From Anaerorhabdus sp964386325 (GTDB taxonomy: Bacteria; Bacillota_I; Bacilli_A; Erysipelotrichales; Erysipelotrichaceae): a DNA stretch of 64,000 bases. The first letter of the stretch is position 1, and every line of letters begins with the position of its first letter. Made by a program: the position numbers and the translations under genes. This document shows, one piece after another, positions 1-7,429 of the stretch. The stretch spans positions 1 through 64,000 of the forward strand of contig CAYLQY010000002.1 in the NCBI GenBank assembly GCA_964386325.1, written 5' to 3'. The notes beneath the pieces were generated by a model, which had not been told where the DNA came from, did not search any database, and saw only the letters and a list, made by a program, of their open reading frames with translations.

Positions 1-16
1 ATGCCCTTATAGGGCG

Positions 17-44
17 AAAATAAAACCACACGTTTTACGTGTGG
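17..44 (-). terminator. Intrinsic terminator of the tyrosine phosphatase gene
   Basis: On the minus strand an 8-bp stem (CCACACGT/ACGTGTGG, plus coordinates 26-44) with a 3-nt loop is followed by a TTTTATTTT tract. It lies just after the stop codon of the minus-strand gene at 53-856. Confidence 0.8.
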
Positions 45-52
45 ATAGTTAC

Positions 53-856
53 TTATTCACAATATGTCTTTCTTAGTTGCTCAATTTTTGATTTATCAAA
101 ATCAAGTTGTAGTTGTACAAATTCTTCAATAGAAGAAGAGTGTGATTCGATGTAATCAAATGCTGCAAGAATATAGGATTCTTGTACGCCACATAATGCT
201 GGTAACTGATTAATGTACTTAGCATCTAAGCCGGCTTTTATTGCTAACTTTGAATAGTTTTCGATTCGTTTTGCAAGATAGATATTCGTTTCGCAATAAT
301 CCTTAATAATATCTTCTTTTGATACACCCAGAACACCTAAAAGAAGTAAGGTTGCAATACCTACGCGGTCTTTACCTGCACTACAATGATAGAGAATAGC
401 ACCTTTAGTTTCTTTGAGTAATTCTTCAAGAAACTTTTTAAATTGATTTCTAGAGTAAGTATCACTCAACATTTTAGGATATTCTCTAATTGAAAATGAT
501 TCCACATCAAAGTTCATTTCTTCAATAATATGCTTTAGGTAATCGATATCTGGTGCATGAATGTTTTTATCCTTACTATTGGCAGTTGAAATATAGTGTT
601 CTTCTAAAATAGGTATATGAACATACTGAACATCATGAATCATTGGATCTGGTGTTTTTTTCATTTCATGATTATTTCTAAAATCAATAATCTTTCGGAG
701 TTGATATTCATTTTCTAATTTTTCGATATCGTTGTTTGTCGCATAATATAACTTACCACTTCGTAGTAATTTTTTGCTTTTAATTGTTTTTCCAAATTTT
801 GTTTTTAAACCACCTAAATCACGTGTGTTGGCTGCTTTTTCTAATTCGATTCGCAT
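53..856 (-). CDS. Tyrosine/lipid phosphatase family protein (Cx5R type)
   Basis: Predicted cytoplasmic phosphatase of the bacterial Y_phosphatase3 (PF13350-like) family; it probably removes phosphate from phosphotyrosine or a phospholipid, but the substrate cannot be read from sequence. The protein (267 aa, normal for the family) opens with the family signature NTRDLGG (residues 10-16) and carries the catalytic P-loop HCSAGKDRVG at about 157-166, with C158 as nucleophile and R164 as phosphate-binding arginine. No signal peptide or membrane segment is seen. A longer frame starts at GTG 871, but the GAGG at 869-866 sits 9 nt from ATG 856, which I prefer. That GAGG lies inside a large palindrome. 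It follows the pilin gene on the same strand with a 65-bp gap. Family is confident; role is unknown. Confidence 0.88.
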   Translation of the reverse strand: MRIELEKAANTRDLGGLKTKFGKTIKSKKLLRSGKLYYATNNDIEKLENEYQLRKIIDFRNNHEMKKTPDPMIHDVQYVHIPILEEHYISTANSKDKNIHAPDIDYLKHIIEEMNFDVESFSIREYPKMLSDTYSRNQFKKFLEELLKETKGAILYHCSAGKDRVGIATLLLLGVLGVSKEDIIKDYCETNIYLAKRIENYSKLAIKAGLDAKYINQLPALCGVQESYILAAFDYIESHSSSIEEFVQLQLDFDKSKIEQLRKTYCE

Positions 857-865
857 AATAAAATT

Positions 866-897
866 CCTCACTATTACAATATTGTAAAATAGTGAGG
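866..897 (-). promoter_or_regulatory. Palindrome between the pilin and phosphatase genes, covering the phosphatase RBS
   Basis: A 10-bp inverted repeat (CCTCACTATT at 866-875, AATAGTGAGG at 888-897) surrounds a perfect 14-bp palindrome TTACAATATTGTAA at 874-887. Read on the minus strand it is a stable hairpin followed by AATTTTATT, so it can act as the pilin gene's terminator. Its last bases are the ribosome binding site of the phosphatase, so in a read-through transcript that site would be base-paired. A repressor operator is an alternative reading. Confidence 0.6.
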
Positions 898-921
898 TGA
901 AATATACAAAGGAAGAGCTTT

Positions 922-1647
922 TTATTTAGAACTAGGTGCGGGTACTTCTTGGAATCCTGAACCAACTTGATTTGGTGTTTTGCCAATATATTTTTGACTG
1001 CCAGGAGTTTCGTTTGTAGCAATATACTGATAATAACGATTATTATAAACGATAATATCACCAGTTTCGTAATTGTTATAGTCCGTATAATCTTTAATCA
1101 ACTCTTTCCATCCTGTATTAGAATAACCACCTTCACCCAAGTGTTGAGTTGGGGCAGCTCCACATCCATTCGTGTTGATACATTTGAAGTATAAGGTGTT
1201 ACCATCTTTATCGGTAGATTTAACAACTGTTCCTGGCGTATTATTTGTTGGATTATCAATTGCATTTTTACGCTCATCTTCAATCGTGCCATTGGTGATG
1301 AATTCAGAATCACCGCTACTACTTTTACCATGGATTGAACATATTATTTTATTATTTGAATCAACACTATATGTACCATTTGCGGGACATTTCTTTGTGT
1401 TTCCGCCAAAATATCTTCCGTTTGTGTTTTCAATAATATTTTGTGGTGTTATTTTTGAATCTAATTCGTGTTCGTAAATATAAGAACGGTTCATCATAGC
1501 GACATTTGCATCACATGTTGATTTTTGCGAAGCTTGAATATAACCAGTAACTTGTGGAATAATTAATACAGCAAGAACAGCCAAAACTGCAATAACTACA
1601 ATTAATTCGATTAAAGTAAACGCTTTTTTACTAACTTTAAAGTTCAT
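922..1647 (-). CDS. Type IV pilin-like protein with a C-terminal carbohydrate-binding-like module
   Basis: A 241-aa protein with a class III (prepilin) signal: short basic leader MNFKVSKKA, then FTLIELIVVIAVLAVLAVL, the hydrophobic pilin N-helix with the conserved Glu5. The residue before the cleavage point is Ala, where Gly is usual. The middle is Asn/Thr/Gly-rich with cysteines (residues about 40-170). The C-terminal 70 residues carry a W...YETGD..VY....Y pattern reminiscent of chitin/cellulose-binding CBM5/12 modules; this is a pattern-level resemblance, not a confirmed domain hit. It would be processed by a prepilin peptidase not found here and is unlinked to the comG operon at 54 kb. RBS TAGGAG is 8 nt from ATG 1647, and a promoter lies at 1682-1710. 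It may be a minor or adhesive pilin or pseudopilin. Confidence 0.8.
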   Translation of the reverse strand: MNFKVSKKAFTLIELIVVIAVLAVLAVLIIPQVTGYIQASQKSTCDANVAMMNRSYIYEHELDSKITPQNIIENTNGRYFGGNTKKCPANGTYSVDSNNKIICSIHGKSSSGDSEFITNGTIEDERKNAIDNPTNNTPGTVVKSTDKDGNTLYFKCINTNGCGAAPTQHLGEGGYSNTGWKELIKDYTDYNNYETGDIIVYNNRYYQYIATNETPGSQKYIGKTPNQVGSGFQEVPAPSSK

Positions 1648-1681
1648 AATTATTCTCCTATTAAATATATCTTATACTATT

Positions 1682-1710
1682 TATCTAATCATATATGGAA
1701 ATAAAGTCAA
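1682..1710 (-). promoter_or_regulatory. Promoter of the pilin-like gene
   Basis: On the minus strand TTGACT (1710-1705), 17-nt spacer, TAGATA (1687-1682), about 35 nt upstream of the start codon. The -35 is strong and the -10 weak. Confidence 0.5.
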
Positions 1711-1807
1711 GATTTGCGTATGAAGTCTTAATTGTATTTAATCAATAATGCGTGTATTTAGCAGTGATTTTTGATAGAATAGTAAGTGATTAAGGAGGGT
1801 TTTCCCT

Positions 1808-2770
1808 TTGACAAATGAGCGAATTTTAAAATACGATGGATTATCAACGGATGAGGCTAGTAAGTTACTCGGTCCGCAGGATAGTAATTTAGAAGTGTTA
1901 TCTACCTGTTTTGAAAAAACAATTATTTTTAGAAATCATGATTTTATTATTGATCGATGTGATGAAAATACGTTGAAACAAATTAGAGAAGTTTTAGATG
2001 CACTTTTAGAAGTTGTAAGACAAGGACAAGAAATTAGCAGTCGTGATGTGCTTTATGCTTATCGTTTGGTAAGCAAAAAGGAAACAACCACGTGGATTGA
2101 TTTGAATAAGAAGATTGTTGGTAAAACACAATCAGGAAAAAATGTTTCTCCTAAAACAATAGGACAATATCGTTTTGTAGAGGCAATGGAGCATCATGAC
2201 ATTGTTTTTGCGATAGGACCAGCTGGAACAGGTAAAACTTATTTAGCTGTTGTACAAGCTGTAAGTATGCTTAAAAAAGGGGTTGTGAAGAAGATTGTAT
2301 TAACACGCCCAGCAGTAGAAGCAGGCGAGAGTTTGGGTTTTTTACCTGGTGATTTAAAGGAAAAAGTAGATCCCTATCTAACTCCTTTATATGATGCTTT
2401 ACACGATATGTTAGGCAATGAACAAACAGATAAGTATGTTGAAAAAGGTGTTATTGAGATAGCGCCACTTGCGTATATGCGTGGTAGAACGTTAGATGAT
2501 GCTTTTGTTATTCTAGATGAAGCACAAAATACAACAGCATCGCAAATGAAAATGTTTTTAACGCGCTTAGGATTTAATTCAAGAATGGTCATCACTGGCG
2601 ATGTTACTCAAATTGATTTACATCGAGGTATGAAATCAGGTCTTGTTGATTCTGCTGAACTTTTAGAAGGAATTGATGAAATTAAAATTCTTCAATTAAC
2701 AAGTGAAGATGTTGTGCGACATCCACTCGTTCAAAAGATTATTGACTGTTACGCTAGAAAAGGGTTTTGA
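1808..2770 (+). CDS. phoH: PhoH family ATPase
   Basis: A 320-aa PhoH-type P-loop NTPase, likely cytoplasmic and connected with RNA metabolism or ribosome maturation in Bacillota; its exact reaction is not settled for the family. The N-terminal ~110 residues form the PhoH-specific region; Walker A is GPAGTGKT at 137-144 and Walker B is FVILDEAQNT, about 60-80 residues from the C-terminus. Translation starts at TTG 1808, fixed by AAGGAGGG at 1792-1799 with 8-nt spacing; no in-frame ATG nearby fits. It heads the conserved block phoH-ybeY-dgkA-cdd-era-recO and is followed 27 nt later by ybeY, the partner found next to phoH in most Bacillota. The likely -10 is TAGAAT at 1775-1780. Confidence 0.95.
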   Translation: MTNERILKYDGLSTDEASKLLGPQDSNLEVLSTCFEKTIIFRNHDFIIDRCDENTLKQIREVLDALLEVVRQGQEISSRDVLYAYRLVSKKETTTWIDLNKKIVGKTQSGKNVSPKTIGQYRFVEAMEHHDIVFAIGPAGTGKTYLAVVQAVSMLKKGVVKKIVLTRPAVEAGESLGFLPGDLKEKVDPYLTPLYDALHDMLGNEQTDKYVEKGVIEIAPLAYMRGRTLDDAFVILDEAQNTTASQMKMFLTRLGFNSRMVITGDVTQIDLHRGMKSGLVDSAELLEGIDEIKILQLTSEDVVRHPLVQKIIDCYARKGF

Positions 2771-2797
2771 GTGATATAATAATTACGGAGTGAGACT

Positions 2798-3256
2798 ATG
2801 AATTGTACAATTATAAATAAAACAAGAGAAAAAGAATGGAAAGTATACAAACCTTTATTAGAAGAACTTATGGTTAAGACTTTAAGACTTTTAAAAGTGA
2901 ATGAAGATGTATCTATTTCTATTATTTTGGTAAAAAGTAAGAAAATACATGAAATTAACCGTGACTATCGTCAAATTGATCGACCTACGGATGTGATAAG
3001 CTTTGCCATTTGTGATAGTGAAGATGATTATGAAGTTATGGATGATTCATCTAAAGAATTAGGCGATGTGTTTATTAATGTGGATGCGGTTAGAAGCCAA
3101 GCGATTGAGTATGGACATAGTGAGAAAAGAGAATTCTGTTTCTTATTTATACATGGTTTGTTGCATTGCTTAGGTTATGATCATATGAATAAAAAAGATG
3201 AAAAGAAAATGTTTGATCTACAACGAAAAATTCTTGATCCTGTGGTGCCAAGATGA
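2798..3256 (+). CDS. ybeY: Endoribonuclease YbeY (16S rRNA maturation)
   Basis: Metal-dependent endoribonuclease needed for 16S rRNA 3' end maturation and 70S quality control. The 152-aa protein carries the zinc motif HGLLHCLGYDH with H119, H123 and H129, plus the upstream conserved RPTDVISFA segment at about 62-70. Length is normal. The stop overlaps the dgkA start by 4 bp (ATGA), implying translational coupling; phoH precedes it. Cytoplasmic, ribosome-associated. Confidence 0.96.
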   Translation: MNCTIINKTREKEWKVYKPLLEELMVKTLRLLKVNEDVSISIILVKSKKIHEINRDYRQIDRPTDVISFAICDSEDDYEVMDDSSKELGDVFINVDAVRSQAIEYGHSEKREFCFLFIHGLLHCLGYDHMNKKDEKKMFDLQRKILDPVVPR

Positions 3257-3582
3257 ATAAGTTTAGAGTTGCGTTTGATGGGTTGTACCAAGCATTAAGG
3301 CACCAAAGTGTATTTGTCCAATTTGTCTTCATGATTTTTGCGTTAATTGCTTCATTTGTATTTAAATTTACTTATTTAGAAAATTTAATTTTAGGATTAT
3401 GCATTGGATTAGTAATTGTAACTGAAATTATTAATACTTGTATTGAAAAGATATGTGATTTTATGTCACCTGAAGTGGACGAAAGAATTAAATTGATTAA
3501 AGATATGTCGGCGGGTGCTGTATTATTTGCGGCCCTTGTCTCATTAATATTAGGTTTGATGATGGTAATTAACCATCTGTAG
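3253..3582 (+). CDS. dgkA: Diacylglycerol/undecaprenol kinase (DgkA family)
   Basis: Small integral-membrane lipid kinase. In Gram-positive bacteria this family mainly phosphorylates undecaprenol, recycling the lipid carrier for wall synthesis; the assignment of undecaprenol as substrate comes from the family. The 109-aa protein shows three hydrophobic segments (about 22-40, 45-65 and 88-108) and the signature TEIINTCIEKICDF followed by IKDMSAGAVL, which hold the catalytic Glu and metal-binding residues. It overlaps ybeY by 4 bp and is followed 9 bp later by cdd, with AGGAGG between. Confidence 0.93.
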   Translation: MNKFRVAFDGLYQALRHQSVFVQFVFMIFALIASFVFKFTYLENLILGLCIGLVIVTEIINTCIEKICDFMSPEVDERIKLIKDMSAGAVLFAALVSLILGLMMVINHL

Positions 3583-3591
3583 GAGGAAATT

Positions 3592-3990
3592 ATGAAATAT
3601 CAAAATGTTTTAGATGAAGCGTTTGAAGCAATGGAAAATGCTTATGCACCTTATTCTAATTATCATGTCGGTGCTTGTGTATTATGTAAAGATGGTAAAA
3701 CATTTAAGGGTGCAAATATTGAGAATGCATCTTATGGAGCTGCTAACTGTGGTGAAAGAAGTGCTATTTTTGGTGCATATTCGTATGGTTATCGTAAAGA
3801 TGATATAGAAGCTATAGCGATAGTAACAGATGGTGATCGTATTGGTGCTCCATGCGGTATTTGTCGACAAGTGTTATCAGAATTAATTCATCAAGATACT
3901 CCGATTATTTTATCGAATGGTAAAGATACCGAAATTAAAACAATAAGTGAATTACTTCCGATGCAATTTAACGAGGAAGATTTACGATGA
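3592..3990 (+). CDS. cdd: Cytidine deaminase
   Basis: Converts cytidine and deoxycytidine to uridine and deoxyuridine in pyrimidine salvage. The 132-aa protein is the short, tetrameric zinc-containing type: the CGE of NCGERSA at 52-58 gives zinc ligand C53 and catalytic E55, and PCGICRQ gives C88 and C91. YSNYHVGA at about 21-28 is the substrate-binding stretch. RBS AGGAGG is 6 nt from ATG. It overlaps era by 4 bp. Confidence 0.95.
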   Translation: MKYQNVLDEAFEAMENAYAPYSNYHVGACVLCKDGKTFKGANIENASYGAANCGERSAIFGAYSYGYRKDDIEAIAIVTDGDRIGAPCGICRQVLSELIHQDTPIILSNGKDTEIKTISELLPMQFNEEDLR

Positions 3991-4883
3991 AGTCAGGATT
4001 CGTAGCGTTAGTAGGAAGACCTAATGCCGGTAAGAGCACATTGTTGAATGCTTTACTTGAACAAAAAGTTGCGATTATATCACCTAAGCCTCAAACTACA
4101 AGAAATCAAATTCGTGGAATTCGTACGGACGAAGACTCACAAATTATTTTTGTAGATACACCAGGTATTCATAAACCACAACATGAATTAGGTACGCAAA
4201 TGAATAAAGAAGCTTTCGCAGCAGTAAGTGGGGTGGATTGTATTTATTTGATTGTTGATGCATCAGTGCCATTTGGAACAGGTGATGAATTTGTGCTCAA
4301 TATAGTTAAAGACAAAAAGTTACCAGTATTTTGTATTTTAAATAAAACAGATTTAATGTCAAAAGATCAAGTATTGGATTGTCTTATAGCTTGGAATAAA
4401 CGTGCTGATTTTAAAGAGATATTTCCAATCTCAGCAAAAGAAAATAAGAATGTAAAAGAGTTGATTGAAGTAACGAAAAACTATTTGGAAGATGGTATTC
4501 AATACTATCCAAGCGATCAAGTTTGTGATTATCCCGAACAATTTATAATATCAGAAATTATTCGTGAAAAAGTATTATATCTTACCGATGAAGAAATTCC
4601 TCATTCAGTTGCGGTAGTGATTGAAAGAATGGGAAGAAAAAAAGGGAAGTTACTTGTAAATGCGTTGATTTTAGTTGAACGAGATAGCCAAAAAGGAATT
4701 ATTATTGGAAAACAAGGATCAATGATTAAAGAGATTGGTACACAAGCTCGTAAAGATATTGAAGGAATACTAGGTGAAACGATTTATTTGGAATGCTTTG
4801 TGCGCGTTGAAAAAGACTGGCGTAATAAAAAAAGTAAACTCCAACAATTAGGCTATATTCCTATTGAGGTTGATGATGAATGA
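3987..4883 (+). CDS. era: GTPase Era
   Basis: Essential GTPase that binds the 3' end of 16S rRNA during 30S assembly. The 298-aa protein has G1 GRPNAGKST near residue 10, switch region QTTRNQIRG, G3 DTPGIHKP, G4 NKTD and G5 SAKE, then a C-terminal KH RNA-binding domain with GKQGSMIKEIG at about 247-257. Length is typical. Its start overlaps cdd (ATGA) and its end overlaps recO, so translation of cdd, era and recO is probably coupled. Confidence 0.97.
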   Translation: MKSGFVALVGRPNAGKSTLLNALLEQKVAIISPKPQTTRNQIRGIRTDEDSQIIFVDTPGIHKPQHELGTQMNKEAFAAVSGVDCIYLIVDASVPFGTGDEFVLNIVKDKKLPVFCILNKTDLMSKDQVLDCLIAWNKRADFKEIFPISAKENKNVKELIEVTKNYLEDGIQYYPSDQVCDYPEQFIISEIIREKVLYLTDEEIPHSVAVVIERMGRKKGKLLVNALILVERDSQKGIIIGKQGSMIKEIGTQARKDIEGILGETIYLECFVRVEKDWRNKKSKLQQLGYIPIEVDDE

Positions 4884-5628
4884 GCGTACTACAGGAATTG
4901 TGATGAAACAAATTGAGTATCGTGAAAATGATGCTCTTTTAACCGTTTTAACAAAGGAATATGGTAAACTATCCTTAGTTGTAAAAGGAATTAAGAAGAT
5001 GACTAGCAAGAATGCTGTCTCTTGTATGCCATATTGTATAAGTGAATTTGTTTTCGACTATCAAGATGATAAATCAATGTTTACAATCAAAAATGGTTCT
5101 TTAATTGAATCAAATCGCAAAATTCAAGAAGATTTAGTTAAAATGAGTGTTGCTCAAGTGCTAACAGAGTTGGTTGATAAAAGTATTCCACAAGGATATC
5201 TTGATGATGAAACCAATGAAAGCTTTTATGAACTATTAGCTGTGTCTTTAAAAAGATTAAATGATGAGAATGAAAATGGTTTATTGTTGTCGCTTTTCAT
5301 AGCTCAAGTTTTGTCTTATTTAGGAATACCTCCGATTGTTGATGAATGTGTGTTGTGTGGTAGTACTAAGGTAAATTATATAAGTGTTGAAGAAGGCGGT
5401 TTTATTTGTTCAGATTGTAAGAGTGAAGTTGGCTCATCAATGAATAAACAAATGGACTTAAAACGTTTTAGATTAGCAAATAAAGCGCAATTGGAACATT
5501 ATGACGTTCTAAAACAATATGGTCCATGGACGATTGAAGATTGTGAAACACTCATTGAATTTTTAAAAGTTCATAGTGGAATTGAGTTAGAAACATGGTC
5601 GTTTCTAAAAAAAATAGTGGAGGGATAA
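4876..5628 (+). CDS. recO: DNA repair protein RecO
   Basis: Recombination mediator that, with RecR and RecF, loads RecA on SSB-covered single-stranded DNA. About 250 aa: N-terminal OB-fold (GIVMKQIEYRENDALLTVLT), helical middle, and the zinc-finger pair CVLCGS and CSDC in the last third. The frame is open from TTG 4864, but GAGG at 4866-4869 best serves ATG 4876 (6 nt); ATG 4873 is possible. The start overlaps the era stop. Confidence 0.93.
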   Translation: MNERTTGIVMKQIEYRENDALLTVLTKEYGKLSLVVKGIKKMTSKNAVSCMPYCISEFVFDYQDDKSMFTIKNGSLIESNRKIQEDLVKMSVAQVLTELVDKSIPQGYLDDETNESFYELLAVSLKRLNDENENGLLLSLFIAQVLSYLGIPPIVDECVLCGSTKVNYISVEEGGFICSDCKSEVGSSMNKQMDLKRFRLANKAQLEHYDVLKQYGPWTIEDCETLIEFLKVHSGIELETWSFLKKIVEG

Positions 5629-5629
5629 T

Positions 5630-5971
5630 ATGAATAAAAAATTAATACTAAATTTTGTAGGTGTCTGTATAAATTTCTATATATTACCACTTGTTTTTAG
5701 AAACACAAGTAATGATGTGATGATGATGCTTATCGTTATGCCTCTTATCACTATTGTTTTAGGTGTTTTATATACATATATGGTACAACCGCATTGGATT
5801 TATCCGGTTGTGGTAGCGTTGCTATTTGTTCCAACAATGTGGCTATATTACAGTATATCTGCTTGGATTTTTGCGATTATTCACTTCTTATCATTCGTTG
5901 TTGGTTGCTTAGTTGGAATTATTGCAAGAAATATCATGAAAAGCACGAAATCAAGCTATTTGGAAAATTGA
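5630..5971 (+). CDS. Small membrane protein of unknown function
   Basis: I do not recognise a family. The 113-aa product has four hydrophobic stretches (about 4-22, 28-50, 56-75 and 78-102), separated by a few polar residues, and a short basic C-terminus (KSTKSSYLEN), so it is an integral membrane protein with almost no soluble part. RBS GGAGGG is close before ATG 5630, immediately after the recO stop. The glyS promoter overlaps its 3' end. Confidence 0.7.
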   Translation: MNKKLILNFVGVCINFYILPLVFRNTSNDVMMMLIVMPLITIVLGVLYTYMVQPHWIYPVVVALLFVPTMWLYYSISAWIFAIIHFLSFVVGCLVGIIARNIMKSTKSSYLEN

Positions 5972-5997
5972 CGATACCCTTGAAAATATGGTATATT
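5968..5997 (+). promoter_or_regulatory. Promoter of glyS
   Basis: TTGACG (5968-5973), 18-nt spacer, TATATT (5992-5997). It overlaps the stop codon of the upstream membrane protein gene and lies 37 nt before the glyS start. No T-box motif is present in the short leader. Confidence 0.65.
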
Positions 5998-6033
5998 ATA
6001 ACGTAAAGAAAATTGTTAATAAGAGGAGAAAAT

Positions 6034-7413
6034 ATGACTGAAAAAACATTTGAAAAAATAGTAAATCATGCGAAGAATTCAGGGTTTGTATTCCAAGGTT
6101 CTGAAATCTACGGTGGTTTGAGTAATACATGGGATTTTGGTCCATTAGGGGTAGAATTAAAGAATAATATTAAAAATGCTTGGTGGAAAAAATTTATTCA
6201 AGAAAGTCCTTACAATGTAGGACTTCAATCTGCAATATTAATGAATCCAAAAGTATGGGAAGCATCAGGGCACTTAAGTGGATTTAGTGATCCACTTATG
6301 GATTGTAAGCAATGTAAAACTCGTCATCGTGCTGATCATTTAATTGAAGAATTCACAGAAGGCAAAGTATCTCCTGAAGGATGGTCAAAAGATGAAATGA
6401 TGCAATACATTAAAGATAATCATATTGGTTGTCCAGATTGTGGTGCTCATGATTTTACTGAAATTCGTCAGTTTAATTTGATGTTTAAAACATTCCAAGG
6501 AATTTTAGAAGATACAAAGAATACAGTTTATCTTCGTCCAGAAACTGCTCAAGGTATGTTTGTAAACTTTAAAAATATTCAAAGAACGATGCGTAAGAAA
6601 CTTCCATTTGGAATTGGTCAAATCGGTAAATCATTTAGAAATGAAATAACACCAGGTAATTTTATTTTCCGTGTAAGAGAATTTGAACAAATGGAAATGG
6701 AATTCTTTTGTAAACCAGGAACTGATTTAGATTGGTATGCATACTGGAAAGAATTTTGTATGAAGTGGATTTTATCGTTAAATGGTGGTTCTGAAACGAA
6801 TTTGCGTTATCGTGAACATGCGAAAGAAGAATTAAGTTTCTATTCAGTAGGAACATGTGATATTGAGTATAATTATCCATTTGGATGGGGTGAACTTTGG
6901 GGGATTGCGGATCGTACAAATTATGATTTGTCAAAACATATGGAGCACTCTAAAACAAGTATGGAGTATTTAGATCCAACAACAAATGAAAAATATATTC
7001 CATATTGTGTAGAACCAGCAGTTGGTGTAGAACGCTTATTCTTAATGTTCTTTTGCGAAGCTTATGATGAAGAAGAAATCGGTGAAAACGATACACGTAT
7101 AGTAATGCATTTTACTCCTGCATTAGCTCCTGTTAAAGCTGCAATACTTCCACTATCAAAACAACTTAGTGAAAAAGCTACTGAATTATTTGCAGAGTTA
7201 GCATCTGAGTTTACATGTGATTTTGATGAATCAGGTAGTATTGGTAAACGTTATCGTCGTCAAGATGCGATTGGTACACCATTCTGTATCACAGTTGATT
7301 TTGAAACTGAAAATGATGGTTGTGTAACAATTCGTCATCGTGATTCAATGGAACAAGAAAGAATACCTTTAACTGAAGTGAAAGAATTTATTTCAAAAGC
7401 AATTAAGTTTTAG
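6034..7413 (+). CDS. glyS: Glycyl-tRNA synthetase, single-chain dimeric type
   Basis: Charges tRNA-Gly. This is the one-polypeptide class II enzyme (459 aa), like that of Staphylococcus, mycoplasmas and eukaryotes, not the alpha2beta2 GlyQ/GlyS enzyme. It has GSEIYGGLSNTWDFGPLG near the N-terminus, an insertion with two Cys pairs (CKQCK and CPDC) that probably binds zinc, motif 2 around FRNEITPGNFIFRVREFEQ, motif 3 VEPAVGVERLFL, and an anticodon-binding domain over the last ~110 residues. Start ATG 6034 is chosen because AAGAGGAGAA at 6021-6030 precedes it; the open frame extends 7 codons upstream. Confidence 0.96.
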   Translation: MTEKTFEKIVNHAKNSGFVFQGSEIYGGLSNTWDFGPLGVELKNNIKNAWWKKFIQESPYNVGLQSAILMNPKVWEASGHLSGFSDPLMDCKQCKTRHRADHLIEEFTEGKVSPEGWSKDEMMQYIKDNHIGCPDCGAHDFTEIRQFNLMFKTFQGILEDTKNTVYLRPETAQGMFVNFKNIQRTMRKKLPFGIGQIGKSFRNEITPGNFIFRVREFEQMEMEFFCKPGTDLDWYAYWKEFCMKWILSLNGGSETNLRYREHAKEELSFYSVGTCDIEYNYPFGWGELWGIADRTNYDLSKHMEHSKTSMEYLDPTTNEKYIPYCVEPAVGVERLFLMFFCEAYDEEEIGENDTRIVMHFTPALAPVKAAILPLSKQLSEKATELFAELASEFTCDFDESGSIGKRYRRQDAIGTPFCITVDFETENDGCVTIRHRDSMEQERIPLTEVKEFISKAIKF

Positions 7414-7429
7414 AAAAGGAGTGATGTTC

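Noticed and set aside
6000..6033. T-box before glyS
   Set aside because: The leader between the promoter and the glyS start is only about 30 nt and has no AAGGTGG...CCGCGG motif.
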